From JACJVV01 sp964581515 (lineage in GTDB: Archaea; Nanobdellota; Nanobdellia; Woesearchaeales; JACJVV01), in assembly GCA_964581515.1 (NCBI GenBank), contig CAZOOV010000012.1, forward strand, positions 1 to 64,000: 64,000 nt of DNA. Direction: 5' to 3'. This document shows, in pieces, positions 61,070-64,000 of the stretch. Both the position numbers and the translations under genes were made by a program. How positions within the stretch are numbered: the first letter of the stretch is position 1; every line of letters begins with the position of its first letter. Below the pieces are notes generated by a model that saw nothing but the letters and a program-made list of their open reading frames with translations, had not been told where the DNA came from and did not search any database.

Positions 61070-63781
61070 ATGACAGACAATTCAGATAAGCCAGAACTGT
61101 TGGATATAGCTGAGAAATGGCAAAAGAAATGGCAGGAAGATAATGTATTTAGAGTAGAGTATCTTCCTAAGAAGAAAAAGTTCTATTGTTTAGAGATGTA
61201 TAGTTATCCTTCTGGAAAACTTCATATGGGTCATGTCAGGAATTATTCTTTAGGCGATTGTTTTGCTAGATTCAAGAGAATGAACGGTTTTAATGTTCTT
61301 TATCCTGTTGGATTCGATAGTTTTGGACTTCCTGCTGAAAATGCAGCTATTAAAAATAAGATACTTCCTCATGAATGGACTAATAAATGCATGGAAGACA
61401 TGAAAGATCAATTCAAGTCGCTTGGACTTAGTTATGATTGGTCTAGGATGGTATATAGTCATGATCCTGAGTATTATAAGTGGAATCAGTGGTTCTTTAT
61501 CCAATTATTGAAGAAAGGACTCACATACAAGAAGACTGCAGCAGTTAATTGGTGTCCAAAATGTAATACTGTGCTTGCAAATGAACAAGTGCATGATGGT
61601 AAATGCTGGAGACATGGGGATACTGAAGTTGAGCCAAAAGAATTATCACAATGGTATCTTAAAATAACAGACTATGCAGATGAATTACTTGAAGATATTG
61701 AGAAACTTCAGAATTGGCCTGAAAAAGTAAGGATTATGCAGAAGAATTGGATTGGGAAAAGTCATGGTACTATGATAAAGTTTGATGTTGTCGACGAAGA
61801 TGGTAAGAAAATCGATGAGATTGAGACTTTTACAACTAGACCCGATACAGCATATGGAATAACATATCTTGTACTTGCAGCTGAGCATCCTAAATGTCTG
61901 GAATGGACAAAAGGTACTGAGCATGAACAAGCTTACAAAGCATTTTATGAAAAAGTCAAGAAACAATCCATCATAGAAAGGACTGCAGAGGGAAAAGAAA
62001 AGAATGGTGTTTTCCTTGGAAAATATTTTGTCAATCCTGTTAATGGAAAGAAATATCCTTTATGGGCTGCTGATTATGCGCTAATGGATTATGGTACAGG
62101 CGCTGTAATGGCAGTACCAACACATGACCAACGTGATTTTGAGTTTGCAAAGAAATATGATTTACCTCTTATTGTAGTCATCAATCCGCTTGATGGATGG
62201 GAGCTTGATCCTGAGAAGATGAAGCGTGCCTTTGTTGATGAAGGAAAGCTTGTCAACAGTGGTGAATTTGATGGCATGCATAACAGGGACGCGATTGAAG
62301 CAATCTCAAAATGGATGGAAAAAGAAGGTTTTGGTAAAAGAACTGTTAATTATAAACTGCGAGATTGGTTAATCTCTCGTCAGAGATATTGGGGAACACC
62401 TATTCCTATTATTTATTGTGATAAATGTGGTACAGTTGCAGAAAAAGAAGAAAATCTTCCTGTAAAATTACCTGAAGATATTGATTTTTCAAAAGGAGGG
62501 AATCCTTTGGAGACTTCAGAGAGTTTTGTTAATTGTAAATGTCCTAAATGTGGAGGAGACGCTAAACGCGAAACTGATACAATGGATACTTTTATCGATA
62601 GTAGCTGGTATTTCTTAAGATATACTGATACAGACAGAAAAGGAATGTTTAACAAAGAACAAGCAGCATATTGGATGAATGTTGACCAATATATCGGTGG
62701 AATAGAACACGCTTGCATGCATTTGATATACGCTAGATTCTTTACAAAGGCACTTCGTGATCTTGATATGGTTAATGTTGATGAGCCTTTCAATAGTCTG
62801 CTTACTCAAGGAATGGTACTTAAAGATGGAGCTAAGATGTCAAAATCTGTTGGAAATACAGTTGATCCAGGAGAGATCATCGGTAAATTCGGTCCAGATA
62901 CAGCAAGGATGTTCATACTTTTTGCAGCGTTACCTGAAAAAGAGCTTGATTGGAGCGATAAAGGAGCAGAAGGAAGTTTCAGATTCCTTATGAAAGCACT
63001 TTCAATGAAAGAACTTGATGTTAGTTTTGAACCGCTTACAGAGGAACTTAATGACGCTGATAAATATATGTTATCTAAACTTAACAGAACAATAAAAATC
63101 GTTACAGAAGAAATGGAAACATTTAGAGTAAGCCTTGCTATAGGAAACATTATGAGTTTAGTGAATGATACTCTTGCTTATTCAAGACATGCACATAAAA
63201 AGAATATACTTGGTGAATGTGTCAAGGCAGCTACATTACTCCTTAATCCAGTAGCACCTCATCTTTCAGAGGAATTATGGAGTTCTCTTAAGATGGAAGG
63301 TTTTTCTTCATTTGCACAGTGGCCGAGTTTTGATGAGACAAGAATAGATGAGGCTGCAGAATCTGCTAATAATATGATCGATAAGACCATATCTGATATT
63401 CATGCAGTTTTGAAATTGATTAAGGTAGAAAAACCTAAGAAAATTACTATGTTTGTTTCAGAAGCATGGAAATATGATTTCTTCAAAAAGATGCAGGAAA
63501 TGCTTGAGAAGACGCATAATATTGGAGAAATCATGAAAGAAGTAATGATGGATGAGTATAAGAAAGAAATTTCCGGTTTAGTTCCGAGGATTATTAAAAA
63601 TCAGGCAATGTTGCCAAGTGTTGTATTGGATCAGGAAAGAGAATTTGAAGTACTTGCTGGTAATGTTGATAAATTAAAAGCTGCATTTGGCTGCGAATTC
63701 GATATTATCAAGGCTGAAGCAAGCGATGAACAAAAAGCAAAGCAAGCAATGCCTGGAAAACCTAGTTTGGTTATTAATTAA
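61070..63781 (+). CDS. leuS: Leucyl-tRNA synthetase, bacterial type
   Basis: 903 aa, class I synthetase charging tRNA-Leu. Catalytic domain: M-Y-S-Y-P-S-G-x-L-H-M-G-H (HIGH-type, about 44-56) and D-G-A-K-M-S-K-S (about 586-593, KMSKS). The editing domain has T-T-R-P-D-T and G-T-G-A-V-M-A-V-P-x-H-D-x-R-D. Spacing and motifs such as FGLPAENAAI, GTPIPIIYC and PDTARMFILFAALPEKELDW match the bacterial LeuRS type rather than the archaeal/eukaryal type. Cys-x-x-Cys pairs (WCPKCNT, YCDKCGT, KCPKCGG) bind zinc. The start codon gives an almost leaderless mRNA. Confidence 0.97.
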   Translation: MTDNSDKPELLDIAEKWQKKWQEDNVFRVEYLPKKKKFYCLEMYSYPSGKLHMGHVRNYSLGDCFARFKRMNGFNVLYPVGFDSFGLPAENAAIKNKILPHEWTNKCMEDMKDQFKSLGLSYDWSRMVYSHDPEYYKWNQWFFIQLLKKGLTYKKTAAVNWCPKCNTVLANEQVHDGKCWRHGDTEVEPKELSQWYLKITDYADELLEDIEKLQNWPEKVRIMQKNWIGKSHGTMIKFDVVDEDGKKIDEIETFTTRPDTAYGITYLVLAAEHPKCLEWTKGTEHEQAYKAFYEKVKKQSIIERTAEGKEKNGVFLGKYFVNPVNGKKYPLWAADYALMDYGTGAVMAVPTHDQRDFEFAKKYDLPLIVVINPLDGWELDPEKMKRAFVDEGKLVNSGEFDGMHNRDAIEAISKWMEKEGFGKRTVNYKLRDWLISRQRYWGTPIPIIYCDKCGTVAEKEENLPVKLPEDIDFSKGGNPLETSESFVNCKCPKCGGDAKRETDTMDTFIDSSWYFLRYTDTDRKGMFNKEQAAYWMNVDQYIGGIEHACMHLIYARFFTKALRDLDMVNVDEPFNSLLTQGMVLKDGAKMSKSVGNTVDPGEIIGKFGPDTARMFILFAALPEKELDWSDKGAEGSFRFLMKALSMKELDVSFEPLTEELNDADKYMLSKLNRTIKIVTEEMETFRVSLAIGNIMSLVNDTLAYSRHAHKKNILGECVKAATLLLNPVAPHLSEELWSSLKMEGFSSFAQWPSFDETRIDEAAESANNMIDKTISDIHAVLKLIKVEKPKKITMFVSEAWKYDFFKKMQEMLEKTHNIGEIMKEVMMDEYKKEISGLVPRIIKNQAMLPSVVLDQEREFEVLAGNVDKLKAAFGCEFDIIKAEASDEQKAKQAMPGKPSLVIN

Positions 63782-63912
63782 AGTCATTTTAGAATGTTAT
63801 TTTAGTGTTATTTTGGTTTCTTAATGTTATCTTGATTCTTATTTTTCTTATTAGATAGTGGATTATCTAAACAGTAATGTTTAAATATATTGAAATAGAA
63901 AACTTCAATAAA
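63782..63912 (+). promoter_or_regulatory. T-rich end of leuS and promoter of the next gene
   Basis: About 90 T-rich bases with imperfect TGTTATTTT-type repeats look like an archaeal terminator. TTTAAATA (63880-63887) then lies about 27 nt before the ATG at 63913, giving a leaderless start. Confidence 0.5.
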
Positions 63913-64000
63913 ATGGCTACTGCAGATACTAATAGATTCGAAAAACTGATTATACAACAAGGAAAGGAAATAAAAAAACTTTCTCAAAGAATTAAGGTTC
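63913..64000 (+). CDS. Partial protein, N-terminus only (29 codons)
   Basis: ATG at 63913 with a well-placed TATA box. The visible sequence (MATADTNRFEKLIIQQGKEI...) is Lys/Gln-rich and helical with no stop before the window ends. Too short to identify. Confidence 0.45.
   Translation, partial: MATADTNRFEKLIIQQGKEIKKLSQRIKV

Noticed and set aside
1..64000. Search by eye for CRISPR arrays, IS elements, rRNA and tRNA genes
   Set aside because: No regularly spaced repeats, transposase motifs or tRNA cloverleaf were seen. This was not a computed scan.

Overview
The window is AT-rich and gene-dense and comes from an archaeon. The evidence is a uS13-uS4-uS11-RpoD-eL18-uL13-uS9-RpoN operon, RadA, an RPA-type ssDNA-binding protein, a Hef helicase/nuclease, TATA boxes about 25 nt ahead of leaderless starts, GGTG-type Shine-Dalgarno sites, and many class III (type IV pilin-like) signal peptides. 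Small compact genes, many unique surface proteins and a bacterial-type leucyl-tRNA synthetase suggest a DPANN lineage such as Woesearchaeota or Pacearchaeota. That placement is inference. I found no rRNA, tRNA, CRISPR array, transposase or integrase.

Region 1 (1-5,227, minus strand) is a radical-SAM peptide-modification cassette. In transcription order it holds an HxsD-like protein, an HxsB-like radical SAM/SPASM enzyme, a secreted-looking Cys/His-rich substrate ending in His-Xaa-Ser repeats (HxsA-like), an unusual protein with two fused radical SAM units, and a Lys/Glu-repeat protein cut by the window edge. I read it as an archaeal variant of the His-Xaa-Ser (Hxs) system, with the double enzyme in place of ordinary HxsC. 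This is the best candidate for an undescribed system here.

Region 2 (5,346-42,109, plus strand) is a 37-kb run of at least 23 genes, almost all for exported or membrane-anchored proteins. It holds giant Cys-rich surface proteins (1,269, 990, 3,921 and 1,021 aa) and about sixteen proteins with a basic, pilin-like N-terminus plus one hydrophobic helix. Six of these are small paralogues with a cysteine-rich tail. Two are tiny ORFs (37 and 45 aa) with their own promoters. No pilus ATPase, platform protein or prepilin peptidase is present, so any motor is encoded elsewhere. The locus is divergent from the Hxs cassette across a 118-bp intergenic region.

Region 3 (42,218-54,867) carries DNA-maintenance genes (RPA, RadA, Hef), a TRAM-domain protein, a TrmB-type regulator with a clear palindromic operator, a zinc-ribbon/membrane-protein pair, a metallo-beta-lactamase-fold hydrolase, a site-2-protease relative that has lost its catalytic residues, a TraB/PrgY protein and a PRC-barrel protein. 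A small gene at 45,236 lies behind a leader ORF and a hairpin that hides its ribosome binding site.

Region 4 (54,868-64,000) has a possible structured RNA, the ribosomal protein/RNA polymerase operon, a purine nucleoside phosphorylase, leucyl-tRNA synthetase and the first codons of one more gene.
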